NCBI GenBank assembly: GCA_021730985.1
Contig: JAKFYI010000008.1
Coordinates: forward strand, 124,001 to 188,000
Direction of reading: 5' to 3'
Source: Hyphomicrobiales bacterium
GTDB lineage: Bacteria > Pseudomonadota > Alphaproteobacteria > Rhizobiales > Xanthobacteraceae
Length of the DNA stretch: 64,000 nucleotides
Both the position numbers and the translations under genes were made by a program. Under the pieces are notes generated by a model that worked only from the letters and a program-made list of their open reading frames with translations, ran no database searches and was not told where the DNA came from. Shown here piece by piece: positions 20,300-28,759 of the stretch (the stretch's first letter is position 1; each line of letters begins with the position of its first letter).

Positions 20300-21138
20300 C
20301 ACACGATGGCGTAGCGCAGCAGGATCCAGAGGAATTGCGCGCGGCTGACGCTGACGCGCTCGCGCGGCGCCTGCCAGCCGCGCCTGGCCATGCGCCCCAG
20401 CACCGGGCGGTATGCCGCGGCCATGATGCGCGGCGTCTTCACCGTGCGGCGCGGGCTGCGGGCCATGATCGCTTCCGCTTCGGCGAAATGCCGTTCGGCG
20501 CGCTCGACCACACGCAGGCAGACTTGGCCGAGGTTCGGGCTCGCCAGCGCCTGCGCCGGTTCGGTGGTCGTGATGCCCGCTTCGTGCAGCGCCTCGCGCG
20601 GCAGGTAGAGCCGGCCGATGCCCGCGTCCTCGTCGAGGTCGCGCAGGATGTTGGTGAGCTGCAGCGCGCGGCCAAGATGATGCGCCAGCGCAAGGCCGGC
20701 CTCGTTCTCGATGCCGAACACCCGCACGCTCAAGCGCCCGACCGCGCTCGCCACGCGGTCGCAATACAGATCGAGCGTTGCGAAATCCGGCGCGCGGATG
20801 GTGGACGTCACGTCCATCTCCATGCCGTCGATGACGGCGACGAAGTCCTCGCGCTTGAGGTCGAACCGCCGCACCGCCCGGGCGAGGTTGCGCAACTGCG
20901 GCGGCGCAGTGCCCGCGTACAGCGCCGCGATATTGTCGCGCCAGTTCTGCAACTGGTTGAGCCGCTCGCCGCGGTCGCCGTCCTCGTCGGCGATGTCATC
21001 CACCGCGCGGCAGAACGAATAGATATCGAACATCGCCTCGCGCTGCTCGCGGGGCATGATGCGCATCGCCGCGTAGAACGAACTGCCGGAGGCGCGCTGG
21101 CCGGCGTCGGAAGCGGTTTGCGTGCTCACGTCATTCAC
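20299..21138 (-). CDS. hpnD: Presqualene diphosphate synthase HpnD
   Basis: A 279-residue trans-isoprenyl diphosphate synthase of the squalene/phytoene synthase fold. It joins two farnesyl diphosphates to presqualene diphosphate. Both Mg-binding aspartate motifs are present: AVDDIADED (about 45-53) and NILRDLDEDAGIGRLYLP (about 164-181). It overlaps hpnC by 8 bp and hpnE by one base. HpnD and HpnC share the fold but do successive steps. Confidence 0.95.
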   Translation of the reverse strand: MNDVSTQTASDAGQRASGSSFYAAMRIMPREQREAMFDIYSFCRAVDDIADEDGDRGERLNQLQNWRDNIAALYAGTAPPQLRNLARAVRRFDLKREDFVAVIDGMEMDVTSTIRAPDFATLDLYCDRVASAVGRLSVRVFGIENEAGLALAHHLGRALQLTNILRDLDEDAGIGRLYLPREALHEAGITTTEPAQALASPNLGQVCLRVVERAERHFAEAEAIMARSPRRTVKTPRIMAAAYRPVLGRMARRGWQAPRERVSVSRAQFLWILLRYAIV

Positions 21139-22027
21139 CGGGCTGGGCCGCGACGGCCGGACGCGGTGCGAGACGGCGCATGGTCGCGACGATTACGGCG
21201 GCAAGGGCGAGGCCCGCTGCGCCGAACTTGCCGACATGGACGCGCTCGCTGAGCGGATCGTGAACGGCGAGCATGTTGGCGATGCGGTGCGCCAGCGCCT
21301 GGATCACGGAGATTTCGAGTCCGAGCCGCCAGTCCTCCACCTGCACCGAGAGCCCGTCGCCCTCGCGCAGCAGCGTCTTGGTGCGCTTGGCCAATCCGGA
21401 CAGGCAGCGCCGCAACTCGGGCGTGGCCTTTGCGGCGCCAAGCGCCTCGACATTGGTGCCGGCGGCGGTGAGCGCGTCGAGCGGCACGTACACGCGGTTG
21501 AGGCCGCGGTAATCCTTGCCGCAGTCCTGCAGGTGGTTGTTGATCTGCAGCGCCGCGCAGATCGCATCGGAGGCGGGCCAGGTCGAGCGGCTTTCGCCGT
21601 GGACATCGAGTACGTAGCGGCCGACCGGCATCGCCGAATACCGGCAATAGTCGATCAGGTCGTCCCAGTCGGCGTAACGCAGTTTGGTGGCGTCGAGCCG
21701 GAATGCCTTGAGTAGGTCCTGGGCGTGGCGCGGCGACAGCCCGCGCTCGGCAAGCGCGCGGCGCAGCGTCACCGCCGCCGGATCGCCGTCGCCCGAGCCG
21801 ACCAGATCGGCCTCCAGGTGGTCCAGCATGTCGACTTTCTGCTGAGCGGTGAGGGAGGCGTGGTCGGCGATGTCGTCGGCGGTGCGCACGAACTCGTAGA
21901 ACGCCAGAATCGGCGCGCGGTGGCGCGCCTGGATCAGCCGTGAGGCGACGGGAAAGTTCTCGTCGCGATGGCCTTTTCCAGATCGCAAGTCCCGCGATCC
22001 CGACCGCGATTCTTGGGCATTCGTCAT
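21131..22027 (-). CDS. hpnC: Hydroxysqualene synthase HpnC
   Basis: A 298-residue squalene-synthase-fold protein that converts presqualene diphosphate to hydroxysqualene. It contains RTADDIADHA as first aspartate motif and NNHLQDCGKDYRGLNRVYVP as the modified second motif, which separates it from HpnD. The start ATG at 22027 gives MTNAQESRSGSRD; the frame stays open further upstream but those residues are low-complexity shadow sequence. First gene of the leftward hpnC-D-E-shc-G-P set. Confidence 0.94.
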   Translation of the reverse strand: MTNAQESRSGSRDLRSGKGHRDENFPVASRLIQARHRAPILAFYEFVRTADDIADHASLTAQQKVDMLDHLEADLVGSGDGDPAAVTLRRALAERGLSPRHAQDLLKAFRLDATKLRYADWDDLIDYCRYSAMPVGRYVLDVHGESRSTWPASDAICAALQINNHLQDCGKDYRGLNRVYVPLDALTAAGTNVEALGAAKATPELRRCLSGLAKRTKTLLREGDGLSVQVEDWRLGLEISVIQALAHRIANMLAVHDPLSERVHVGKFGAAGLALAAVIVATMRRLAPRPAVAAQPGE

Positions 22028-22376
22028 CGCTTGGCCTTGGCCCGTCCCTTGCACAAACCAGCTTGGATTTCGGTCATTTTGATAAGCAAAATCGAGGGCA
22101 AAGGCCATACGGAACGCGCCCGATGGGGGAAACAGGCCCGAAGCGGCGCGATTTCCGGTTAATTGCGGGCGGCGCGCCGGTGGCGGGCGCACAACGACCG
22201 GCCGGGACCCGGGAATAGGGAATATATGCAGCCAGACGTATGTTCTGCGGGGGTGGGGCGGTGCCGGCAGGGCGGCCGGGCCCAAGTGACACTGCCGCCG
22301 CCATATTGTATGCCGGGCGCGGGCGTGACCTTTCATTGCCGCGCGACTGCCGGCGGAGCGCGGACGGCCAAGCGAG
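22028..22376. other. Divergent hpnC/hpnA promoter region
   Basis: 349 bp between divergent hpnC and hpnA, presumably holding both promoters. I see no RNA gene, strong palindrome or complete -35/-10 pair. A GGAAC near 22110 is not followed by CGTT at the spacing of an EcfG promoter. Confidence 0.6.
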
Positions 22377-23381
22377 ATGAGTGTGGCTGACCAGGTGTTG
22401 GTGACCGGGGCGAGCGGCTTCGTCGGATCGGCCGTCGCCAAAGCGTTGACCGAAGCCGGTTTTGCCGTGCGCGGCCTGGTGCGCAAGACGAGCCCGCGCG
22501 CCCACCTCAACGGCGCATCCATCGAATTTGCCGAGGGCGACCTTCTCGACGCGGACTCGATGCGCCGCGCCATGGTGGGCGTGCGCTACGTCTTCCATGT
22601 CGCCGCCGACTACCGCCTGTGGGCGCGTGATCCCAGCGTGATCGAAACCGTCAACGTCGAGGGCACCCGCAACGTCATGACGGAGGCGCTGCGCGCCGGC
22701 GTCGAGCGCGTCGTCTACACCAGCAGCGTTGCCACGCTGGCGCTGAATGCGGCCGGCGATCCGGTCGATGAGACGCTGCCGCTCACCGAGGCGAAGGCGA
22801 TCGGCGCCTACAAGCGCAGCAAGGTCGCGGCCGAGCGGCTGGTCGAGGCGATGATCGCGAACCAGAATCTCCCCGCCATCATCGTCAATCCATCGACCCC
22901 GATCGGACCGCGCGACGTGCGGCCGACGCCGACCGGCCGCATCATCGTCGAGGCGGCGGCCGGACGCATCCCTGCTTTCGTCGACACTGGGCTCAATCTG
23001 GTCCACGTCGATGATGTCGCCGCGGGTCATCTCGCGGCGCTGCGGCGGGGCAAGATCGGCGAGCGCTACATCCTGGGCGGCCAGAACGTGAACTTCTGCG
23101 ACATGCTGGCGGACATCTCGGCGCAGGTGGGCCGGCGCGCGCCGCGCTGGCGCTTGCCGCACGGCATGATGACGCCGCTGGCCTATGCGGCCGAAGGCAT
23201 GGCGCGGATCACCGGGCGTGAGCCGTTCCTGACCCGGGACGGGCTGCGCATGTCGAAGTACCGCATGTTCTTCAATTCCGCCAAGGCGGAGCGGGAGCTG
23301 GGTTTTCGCGCCAGGCCCTATCGCGAGGGCCTCGTGGATGCGATTAAATGGTTCGGCCAGGCCGGCTATCTGAAGAAGTAG
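22377..23381 (+). CDS. hpnA: Hopanoid-associated sugar epimerase HpnA
   Basis: A 334-residue extended SDR, NAD-dependent epimerase/dehydratase-like. It has the Rossmann motif VTGASGFVGSAV at residues 9-20, the catalytic Tyr-x3-Lys in GAYKRSKVAAE, and VNPSTPIGPRDVRPTPTGRI, which is well preserved in HpnA. Its exact reaction in hopanoid biosynthesis is not settled. The classical partner hpnB (glycosyltransferase) is absent; ispA follows 40 bp downstream. Confidence 0.93.
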   Translation: MSVADQVLVTGASGFVGSAVAKALTEAGFAVRGLVRKTSPRAHLNGASIEFAEGDLLDADSMRRAMVGVRYVFHVAADYRLWARDPSVIETVNVEGTRNVMTEALRAGVERVVYTSSVATLALNAAGDPVDETLPLTEAKAIGAYKRSKVAAERLVEAMIANQNLPAIIVNPSTPIGPRDVRPTPTGRIIVEAAAGRIPAFVDTGLNLVHVDDVAAGHLAALRRGKIGERYILGGQNVNFCDMLADISAQVGRRAPRWRLPHGMMTPLAYAAEGMARITGREPFLTRDGLRMSKYRMFFNSAKAERELGFRARPYREGLVDAIKWFGQAGYLKK

Positions 23382-23421
23382 CCAGGCGCGAAATTTTGCT
23401 CATCGAGAAGCGGGGACACCT

Positions 23422-24351
23422 TTGACCACTGAGACCTTTCAATCTCAGCTCACCTCTGTCGCGACAGACACCGAGAGCCTGCTGACGCGCCTGCTCGGCG
23501 ATGCCGCCGTCAGCGGCGAACTGGCGCGTCCGAAGCGTCTCGCCGAGGCGATGCGCTATGCGACGCTGAACGGCGGCAAGCGGTTCCGGCCGTTCCTGGT
23601 GGCGGCCAGCTCCGCGCTGTTCGACGTACCGCGCGAGCGCGCGCTGATGGTGGGAGCGGCGCTGGAATGCGTGCACTGCTATTCGCTGGTCCACGACGAC
23701 CTTCCGGCGATGGACGACGACGACCTGCGCCGCGGCCTGCCGACCGCGCACAAGAAATTCGACGAGGCCACCGCGATCCTGGCCGGCGACGGTCTCCTCA
23801 CGTTTGCGTTCGACATCCTGGCAAGGCCGCAGGCGCATCCCGATCCGGCGGTGCGGATCGAACTGGTGCTGGCGCTGGCGCGAAACTCAGGCCTCGGCGG
23901 CATGGTCGGCGGGCAGATGCTCGACCTCGCGGCTGAGGGGCGCTTCGACAATGGCAAGCGGCAGTCGCTCGACGAGCAGGGTGTTGCGACATTGCAGGCG
24001 ATGAAGACCGGCGCGCTGTTGCGCTTCGGCTGCGTCGCCGGCGGCATCCTCGCGCAGGCGAGCGCCGATCAGCGCGCGGCGCTCGACCGCTACGGCGATA
24101 TCGTCGGCAAGGCGTTCCAGATCGCCGACGACCTGCTCGACGTCGAAGGCGACAGCGCGACGCTCGGCAAGGCGGCCGGCAAGGACGCCGAGGCCGGCAA
24201 GGCGACGCTGGTCGCGGTGCTCGGCATAGACAAGGCCAAGGCGCGGCTGAAGTCGCTGGTGTCGGAAGCGGAAGCCGCGCTCAAACCGTTCGGCGCCAAG
24301 GCCGCGGTGCTGGCGGAGGCTGCGCGGTTCGTGGCGGAGCGGAAGGCGTAA
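23422..24351 (+). CDS. ispA: Farnesyl diphosphate synthase
   Basis: A 309-residue polyprenyl synthetase that extends DMAPP/GPP with IPP to farnesyl diphosphate, the substrate of HpnD. First aspartate-rich motif DDLPAMDDDDLRRG and second motif QIADDLLDVEGD are intact, as is NGGKRFRPFL. Residues before the first motif (CVHCYSLVHDD) fit FPP synthase rather than longer-chain enzymes, though a GGPP product is not excluded. The start is TTG at 23422 with GGGGA upstream. Likely in one transcript with hpnA. Confidence 0.92.
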   Translation: MTTETFQSQLTSVATDTESLLTRLLGDAAVSGELARPKRLAEAMRYATLNGGKRFRPFLVAASSALFDVPRERALMVGAALECVHCYSLVHDDLPAMDDDDLRRGLPTAHKKFDEATAILAGDGLLTFAFDILARPQAHPDPAVRIELVLALARNSGLGGMVGGQMLDLAAEGRFDNGKRQSLDEQGVATLQAMKTGALLRFGCVAGGILAQASADQRAALDRYGDIVGKAFQIADDLLDVEGDSATLGKAAGKDAEAGKATLVAVLGIDKAKARLKSLVSEAEAALKPFGAKAAVLAEAARFVAERKA

Positions 24352-24371
24352 AATTTTACGCAAGCAGATAC

Positions 24372-24797
24372 ATGACCGGTTTCGTTCATCGATCCATCGT
24401 TCGCACGGCCTTTGCGTTCGCCGTGCTGCTCGCGGGGGCGCCGGCCGCGCCCGCCGCCTATTGCGCGATGTACAGCGACGGCAGCCGCTCGTGCGGAATC
24501 CCTTCCTTCGAGATGTGCCGGCAATCGGTCGCGGGTGTCGGCGGCTCCTGCCAGGAGGATTTCACCGACCAGATTCCGCCGAACTACATTCAGCGCATGC
24601 GGCGTGAGGCAATGCCGCCGTCCGATCCGTTGCCGCCGCCCCCGCTTGAGATGGCGCCACGGCCTGCGTCTGGGGCCGGCGGATCGACGCGGGCGCGCGT
24701 GACCGTTCGTCCGGCGCCTGCGGTCCGGCAGCGGCCGATCACGACATCGCCGTGCATGTCGCTGTCGGGCGACACCTGCGGGAACAATCTTTATTGA
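24372..24797 (+). CDS. DUF3551-type secreted protein
   Basis: 141 residues: a signal peptide (about 8-28) and a short cysteine domain AYCAMYSDGSRSCGIPSFEM...CRQSV...GSCQEDF that matches the DUF3551 pattern, then a Pro-rich stretch and a tail with two more cysteines (SPCMSLSGDTCGNNLY). It begins 20 bp after ispA and could be on the same transcript. Function unknown. A second DUF3551-like gene is at 58357. Confidence 0.75.
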   Translation: MTGFVHRSIVRTAFAFAVLLAGAPAAPAAYCAMYSDGSRSCGIPSFEMCRQSVAGVGGSCQEDFTDQIPPNYIQRMRREAMPPSDPLPPPPLEMAPRPASGAGGSTRARVTVRPAPAVRQRPITTSPCMSLSGDTCGNNLY

Positions 24798-24859
24798 GGT
24801 TGAGACACTAATGCGGCGGCTGCGCCGGACGCCAGTCCGGCCGTCTGCTCCGCGCCCCG

Positions 24860-25279
24860 CTACCGCCCGCAATTCCACATCATCCCGATCGGCGTCGAGG
24901 TGTAGCAGGGACCGAAGCTGCCGCCGTTCCAGCGGCCGCGATAAGTGCCGGGTTCGCCCCATCCGTACTGGAGTTGCCCGTAGCCCCCATAGCCCGAGTA
25001 GCGCACGTAGCGCTGCTCGTATCGTTGTCCGGTGCGCCAATAGGCGCTGCGATGTTTCACGCTGCGGTCCCGCCATTCGGAGAGGGCGGGCGGCTGGCGA
25101 TAGCCGGGAAGAAATCCGCAGCCGGTCCAGCGGCGGGGCTTCTTGGATTGCGCCGCGGCCTTTTGCGTCACGCCCTTGGGCGCGCGCGTCACACCGGCCT
25201 GTTCGGCAGCGGACGGTGCCGGCAGCAGCCACGATGCGGCGATGGCAACGAGGGTGAGCGATTTGAGAAACGGCATCAT
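24860..25279 (-). CDS. Exported Gly/Tyr-rich protein, unknown function
   Basis: 139 residues from the ATG at 25279, which has GGAG at good spacing; a TTG five codons earlier is less likely. Signal peptide MMPFLKSLTLVAIAASWLLP to SAA, then a basic linker and a Tyr/Gly/Trp/Arg-rich region (YSGYGGYGQLQYGWGEPGTY) with cysteines in WTGCGFLPG, FGPCYTS and MWNCGR. It could bind the cell surface or be disulfide-linked. No family recognised. Confidence 0.65.
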   Translation of the reverse strand: MMPFLKSLTLVAIAASWLLPAPSAAEQAGVTRAPKGVTQKAAAQSKKPRRWTGCGFLPGYRQPPALSEWRDRSVKHRSAYWRTGQRYEQRYVRYSGYGGYGQLQYGWGEPGTYRGRWNGGSFGPCYTSTPIGMMWNCGR

Positions 25280-25348
25280 GCGGTCTCGCTCCAATGTGAG
25301 CGAAGCCCGCAGTCAAACGGTGCCTTGCTCCGCCGCCCCTCCGGCTGT

Positions 25349-25373
25349 CTGCACTATTCTGCACTATATAGTG
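25349..25373. promoter_or_regulatory. Palindrome CACTATATAGTG with a repeated half
   Basis: A perfect 12-bp palindrome (25362-25373) preceded by a direct repeat of its left half (TGCACTAT twice, 10 bp apart). It lies about 80 bp upstream of the leftward gene at 24860-25279 and could be its operator or promoter. No regulator is assignable. Confidence 0.3.
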
Positions 25374-25441
25374 TATTCCGAAGCCGGACGACACCGGCGG
25401 CCGCGTCACCGCCCCGTACCGCCGATCACGGACGAGTGGAA

Positions 25442-26455
25442 CTAGTGCAGTCCCGCTTCCCCGGTCCGCGGCTCGCGCGTAGGAGGATCGGACTGCCGGC
25501 TTTGCCTCCGGTTCAGCTCGGCCGCCACGGTGGCGACCAGACGGTCGAATTCGGCGCGATCGTTGGGCGCGGCATGGCCGGTCAAGGCGCTCTCGGGCTG
25601 GTCAGGCTTGAGCTGCGCTAAGGGAGAACCGTTGCGTTGGCCGACCATCAGGAATGCCACGCCGCCGAAGCAGAAGATGATCGGGCCGATCATCAGACCG
25701 TAGACGAAGCTGATCCGCGACTCCCAGACAGAGTGCCCATGGACGGGCTCGGCCGGCGCGTGCGCCACGTCCTGCGGCGGGTGTTCGTTCTCGGCTGGCT
25801 GGACCGTTTCGGCGGCACGCTCCGCGTCCGCCTTCGCCGCAGCCACGGTGGCTTTCTCGGCCAGAGCCTTATTGGCAGCGGCCTCGTCCTTGACCGTGCG
25901 ATCCGCTGCCGCCTTGTCTGTTGCGGCCTTGTCTGTTGCAGACTTGGCCGCGGCAATCCTGTCCGTTGCCGCCTTCTGCTCCGCTGCTTGCTGAGCGGCG
26001 GCTTTGTCCTCCGCGGCCTTCTGCGCAGCGGCCCTCTCGGCGGCAATCTTTTCGGCGAAAGCCTTCTCGGCCGCTTTTTCAGCGGCAAGCCGGTCTGCGG
26101 CCCTGCGGGTGGCCTCGGTGTCGACGGAGGCGAGCGCCTGCGTTGCGCTCAACGCGGGCCTCGGCTGGCTGGCGGCGCGAACCGGTATGCGGCATTCAGC
26201 GCGGATCGGCGCCATCACGGCGTCGTTCGGGCCGATGCCGCTCTGGATCACACCTCGCAGATTCGAGCGCCGCGCGCGCAGCGCCTGCTCGACGCAGTCG
26301 AGATCTGTTTGCGAAAGGCGCCGCCAATCCGCGTATGAGGCCTGCGCGCGGGTGTCGCCGACCGATTGCGCCGACGCCGAGCCGCAGCAGATCAGACATG
26401 CGGCCGCGGCCGCACTCCAAACGCGTGACAGCATCCGTTGGCCCGCTCGTGTCAT
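25442..26455 (-). CDS. Ala-rich coiled-coil membrane-anchored protein
   Basis: About 337 residues from the ATG at 26455 (a TTG at 26485 is also possible). It has a signal peptide (SRVWSAAAAACLICCGSASA), a short domain with DWRRLSQTDLDCVEQALRAR and two cysteines, then about 120 residues of Ala/Lys/Glu/Asp heptad-like repeats (coiled coil), a TM helix (FVYGLMIGPIIFCFGGVAFL) and a cytoplasmic tail. The repeats resemble TolA-like spacers but there is no TolA C-terminal domain. Function unknown. Confidence 0.7.
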   Translation of the reverse strand: MTRAGQRMLSRVWSAAAAACLICCGSASAQSVGDTRAQASYADWRRLSQTDLDCVEQALRARRSNLRGVIQSGIGPNDAVMAPIRAECRIPVRAASQPRPALSATQALASVDTEATRRAADRLAAEKAAEKAFAEKIAAERAAAQKAAEDKAAAQQAAEQKAATDRIAAAKSATDKAATDKAAADRTVKDEAAANKALAEKATVAAAKADAERAAETVQPAENEHPPQDVAHAPAEPVHGHSVWESRISFVYGLMIGPIIFCFGGVAFLMVGQRNGSPLAQLKPDQPESALTGHAAPNDRAEFDRLVATVAAELNRRQSRQSDPPTREPRTGEAGLH

Positions 26456-26617
26456 TGGCACCGGCGAAACGTGTGGTTGGCGCAAGCGGCGCTCGTGCGC
26501 CGTTTCAGCCTTTGGGACGGACGTTAGGTCTCGATCGCCGCCCCGGCAACGACGCGCCGCCGTTTACCTAAACGGGTATGGCTAACGGTGCAGGGTCTCA
26601 GTTATTGCGGGCCGGTG

Positions 26618-27124
26618 CTAAAGGCTGCCGCACGTTCCTGCCGCGGTCTTGTAGCAGAGCGTCGCATTCATACGCGGCGGCGGCGGCGGGCCGATCTCGC
26701 GGTGAGTCCTTGGCGGGGCGGGGTTGAGATCGACGAAGCGCCTCTGCGCCGGGGCTGGCTCCTGAATCTTGCTCGCGGTGCTGGCGGGCGAGGCTGTGCT
26801 CTGATCGCTTGTTTCGGTCGTTGCGGCCGGCATGCTGAGGCCGAATGCCTCGGCATCGGCGAATGGCTCGCTGAAGGCCGCGGGCGCGCCGGCGGGAGCC
26901 GGGCCGTTCGGCGGCCGGATTGCGACGCCCGGCATGACAACCAGATGGCCCTGGGCACTCTCCTTGCGCGCGGCAGCAGCAACAGGGGCCGGCTTCGCGG
27001 CGGCGACGGGCGCAGCCTTTGCGGCGGGCAACGAAAGGCGAATGCGTCGTGCGTGGCTCGGATCGACGCCCCAGGCCGAGATGGCGACCACCAGCGCGAC
27101 CAGCACAAGAAAGTTCTTTTTCAC
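26618..27124 (-). CDS. Secreted Ala/Pro-rich protein, unknown function
   Basis: 168 residues starting with GTG (27124) behind a strong GGGAGG. Signal peptide KKNFLVLVALVVAISAWGVD, then a low-complexity Ala/Pro region with GHLVVMPGVAIRPPNGPAPA, and a C-terminus with two cysteines (NATLCYKTAAGTCGSL). It shares the short CYKT..GTC end style with other small rhizobial envelope proteins. It is the last apparently core gene before the accessory segment. Confidence 0.65.
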   Translation of the reverse strand: MKKNFLVLVALVVAISAWGVDPSHARRIRLSLPAAKAAPVAAAKPAPVAAAARKESAQGHLVVMPGVAIRPPNGPAPAGAPAAFSEPFADAEAFGLSMPAATTETSDQSTASPASTASKIQEPAPAQRRFVDLNPAPPRTHREIGPPPPPRMNATLCYKTAAGTCGSL

Positions 27125-27295
27125 GACGCCTCCCAGCCCAACTGCGGCATGGCGTCGCCTTCTAGACGGGGATGATTAGCGCCTCGTTGATGAAGCAGGC
27201 GGGCTTGAATGGCAGCCCTAATGGAAACTTGCCATGAACAGGCGAATTTTATTCGGCGCGTTCGCGGGCAGTGATTGGCGGCAGGGCGTAGCGGA

Positions 27296-27397
27296 CTACT
27301 CCGCCGCCTTCCGCCCGCCCGCGCCGGTGCGCTTCTCGATGAAGCCGATCACGATCTGCTTGAAGTCGGCCGAGACGGGGCCGCGCAACGGCACCGC
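27296..27397 (-). pseudogene. Remnant of ispG 3' end (copy A)
   Basis: On the minus strand this encodes [20 protein letters not shown] and then TGAGGRKAAE followed by a stop, matching the ispG C-terminus at 33484 ([20 protein letters not shown]...QKAAE). Over the first 78 bases from the stop codon, 70 are identical to the intact gene; beyond that similarity fades with one codon deleted. No other part of ispG is present here. It is probably an old attachment-type duplicate or a recombination scar at the far end of the accessory segment. Confidence 0.85.
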
Positions 27398-27422
27398 CTC
27401 GAGCCGCCGATGTTGCTTAATC

Positions 27423-28391
27423 TCATTCCGGTTCGATGCGAGCGTCGGCGGCGATCTTCTTCCATTTCGTGGTCTCAGCGGCCTGGAACGCTTTGAGTTC
27501 ATCCGGCGTGCTCGCCTCCGGCTCGATTCCTGCGGTGAGCAACCGGCCTGACACATCCTTGTCTGCGAGCGCGTCGCGGAACGCTGCGTTGAGTTTGTCG
27601 ATGATCGGTTTCGGCGTTTTCGCCGGCGCGTAGGCCCCGAACCATGCGGTCAATTCGTAACCTTTTAGACCGGCCTCATCGATCGTCGGCAAATCGGGCG
27701 CAAGCGGCGAACGCTTGAGGCCAGAGACCGCGATACCCTTCAACTTACCGGCGCGCACCGGCGGCAATGCCGTCGAGACATCGCCAAAGAAGATCGAAAT
27801 CTGACCGCCGAGCAGGTCTGTCACGGCCTGCGGATTGCTCTTGTAGGGCACGTAGAGCATGTCGATTCTCGCCATGGATTTTAGAAGCTCGGCCGACATG
27901 CGCGAGGAGGAAGAACCGGCTCCGAACGTGAGTTTGCCCGGATTGGCCTTGGCATACGCGATCAGCTCTTGGAGATTGTTGGCCTGTACCGAGGGGTGGG
28001 TAACCAGAGCCAGCGTGATGCTGCCGAGCTTGGTGATTGGCTCGAAATCGGCCACTGCGTCATAGGGCAGTTGCTTGAGGAGTGCCTGATTGCCGGCGTG
28101 CGTGGTGTTGGCGGTGACCATCACGGTGTAACCATCCGGCGTTGCGCGCGCCACGTTCACCGACGCCGGGATGCCGTTGCCGCCGGCAATGTTCTCAACC
28201 AAGACCGTGCGGCCGAGCGTCACGCTCATTCTGTTTGCGAGCAGGCGTGCCAGCGTGTCGGTCGCACTACCTGCCGTGAACGGCACCACGAAGCGGATGT
28301 TGCGTGACGGATAGGCGTCCTGCGCATGTCCCACGGACCCAGTGGCAAACAACGTGGCGAGCGCCAGCAGGCTTACGATCAGTTTTTTCAC
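27423..28391 (-). CDS. Tripartite tricarboxylate transporter substrate-binding protein (Bug family)
   Basis: A 322-residue periplasmic binding protein from a GTG at 28391 with GGAGG six bases before it. Signal peptide KKLIVSLLALATLFATGSVG, then the Bug-family pattern YPSRNIRFVVPFTAGSATDT, VENIAGGNGIPA, PDGYTVMV, and late GLKGYELTAWFGAYAPAKTP. It binds carboxylate-type ligands. The membrane partners TctA and TctB are not encoded nearby, so it is an orphan. It is last in a leftward set with the two AtuA-type genes. Confidence 0.9.
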   Translation of the reverse strand: MKKLIVSLLALATLFATGSVGHAQDAYPSRNIRFVVPFTAGSATDTLARLLANRMSVTLGRTVLVENIAGGNGIPASVNVARATPDGYTVMVTANTTHAGNQALLKQLPYDAVADFEPITKLGSITLALVTHPSVQANNLQELIAYAKANPGKLTFGAGSSSSRMSAELLKSMARIDMLYVPYKSNPQAVTDLLGGQISIFFGDVSTALPPVRAGKLKGIAVSGLKRSPLAPDLPTIDEAGLKGYELTAWFGAYAPAKTPKPIIDKLNAAFRDALADKDVSGRLLTAGIEPEASTPDELKAFQAAETTKWKKIAADARIEPE

Positions 28392-28420
28392 TTTATCCTC
28401 CCTGTAGACAGATTGCGTTT

Positions 28421-28759
28421 TCACGCCGCGCGAGGCGTGTCGATGTCGATTGGCAGATCGAGCAGAAGGAACGCCAGCGACTTGCCGTGGCCGTCCAGGC
28501 CGAGGCTGGCGTTGACCCCGCCTTCGAGCACGTCGTCGAGCACGAAGTTGAAGGCGGCGAGCTTCGGCAGGTCGTAGCGCGCCACCCGTGTCGGCTTGCG
28601 TGCCGCGAACGCCGTCGCGACCCGCGCGGGGGTCATTTGCTCCGCAACGGCTGCGTAGTGCGCGGGATCGCGGCAGACCAGCGCGATATTGAGCCTGTTT
28701 CCCTTGTCGCCGGACCGGGCATTGGCGATGTCCTGCAGGCGCACTCTGCGTAACGTCAT
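28421..28759 (-). CDS. AtuA C-terminal-like small protein
   Basis: 112 residues starting at the ATG at 28759. LQDIANARSGDKGNRLNIAL and LDDVLEGGVNASLGLDGHGK are the hallmarks of the ferredoxin-like domain that forms the C-terminal half of AtuA-type proteins in many genomes. Here it is a separate gene overlapping the end of the main AtuA-like gene by 4 bp, so the two products likely act as one complex. Reaction unknown. Confidence 0.85.
   Translation of the reverse strand: MTLRRVRLQDIANARSGDKGNRLNIALVCRDPAHYAAVAEQMTPARVATAFAARKPTRVARYDLPKLAAFNFVLDDVLEGGVNASLGLDGHGKSLAFLLLDLPIDIDTPRAA

Noticed and set aside
22028..22573. HpnC starting upstream at 22573
   Set aside because: The extra 182 residues are low-complexity and unlike HpnC; the ATG at 22027 gives the family start.
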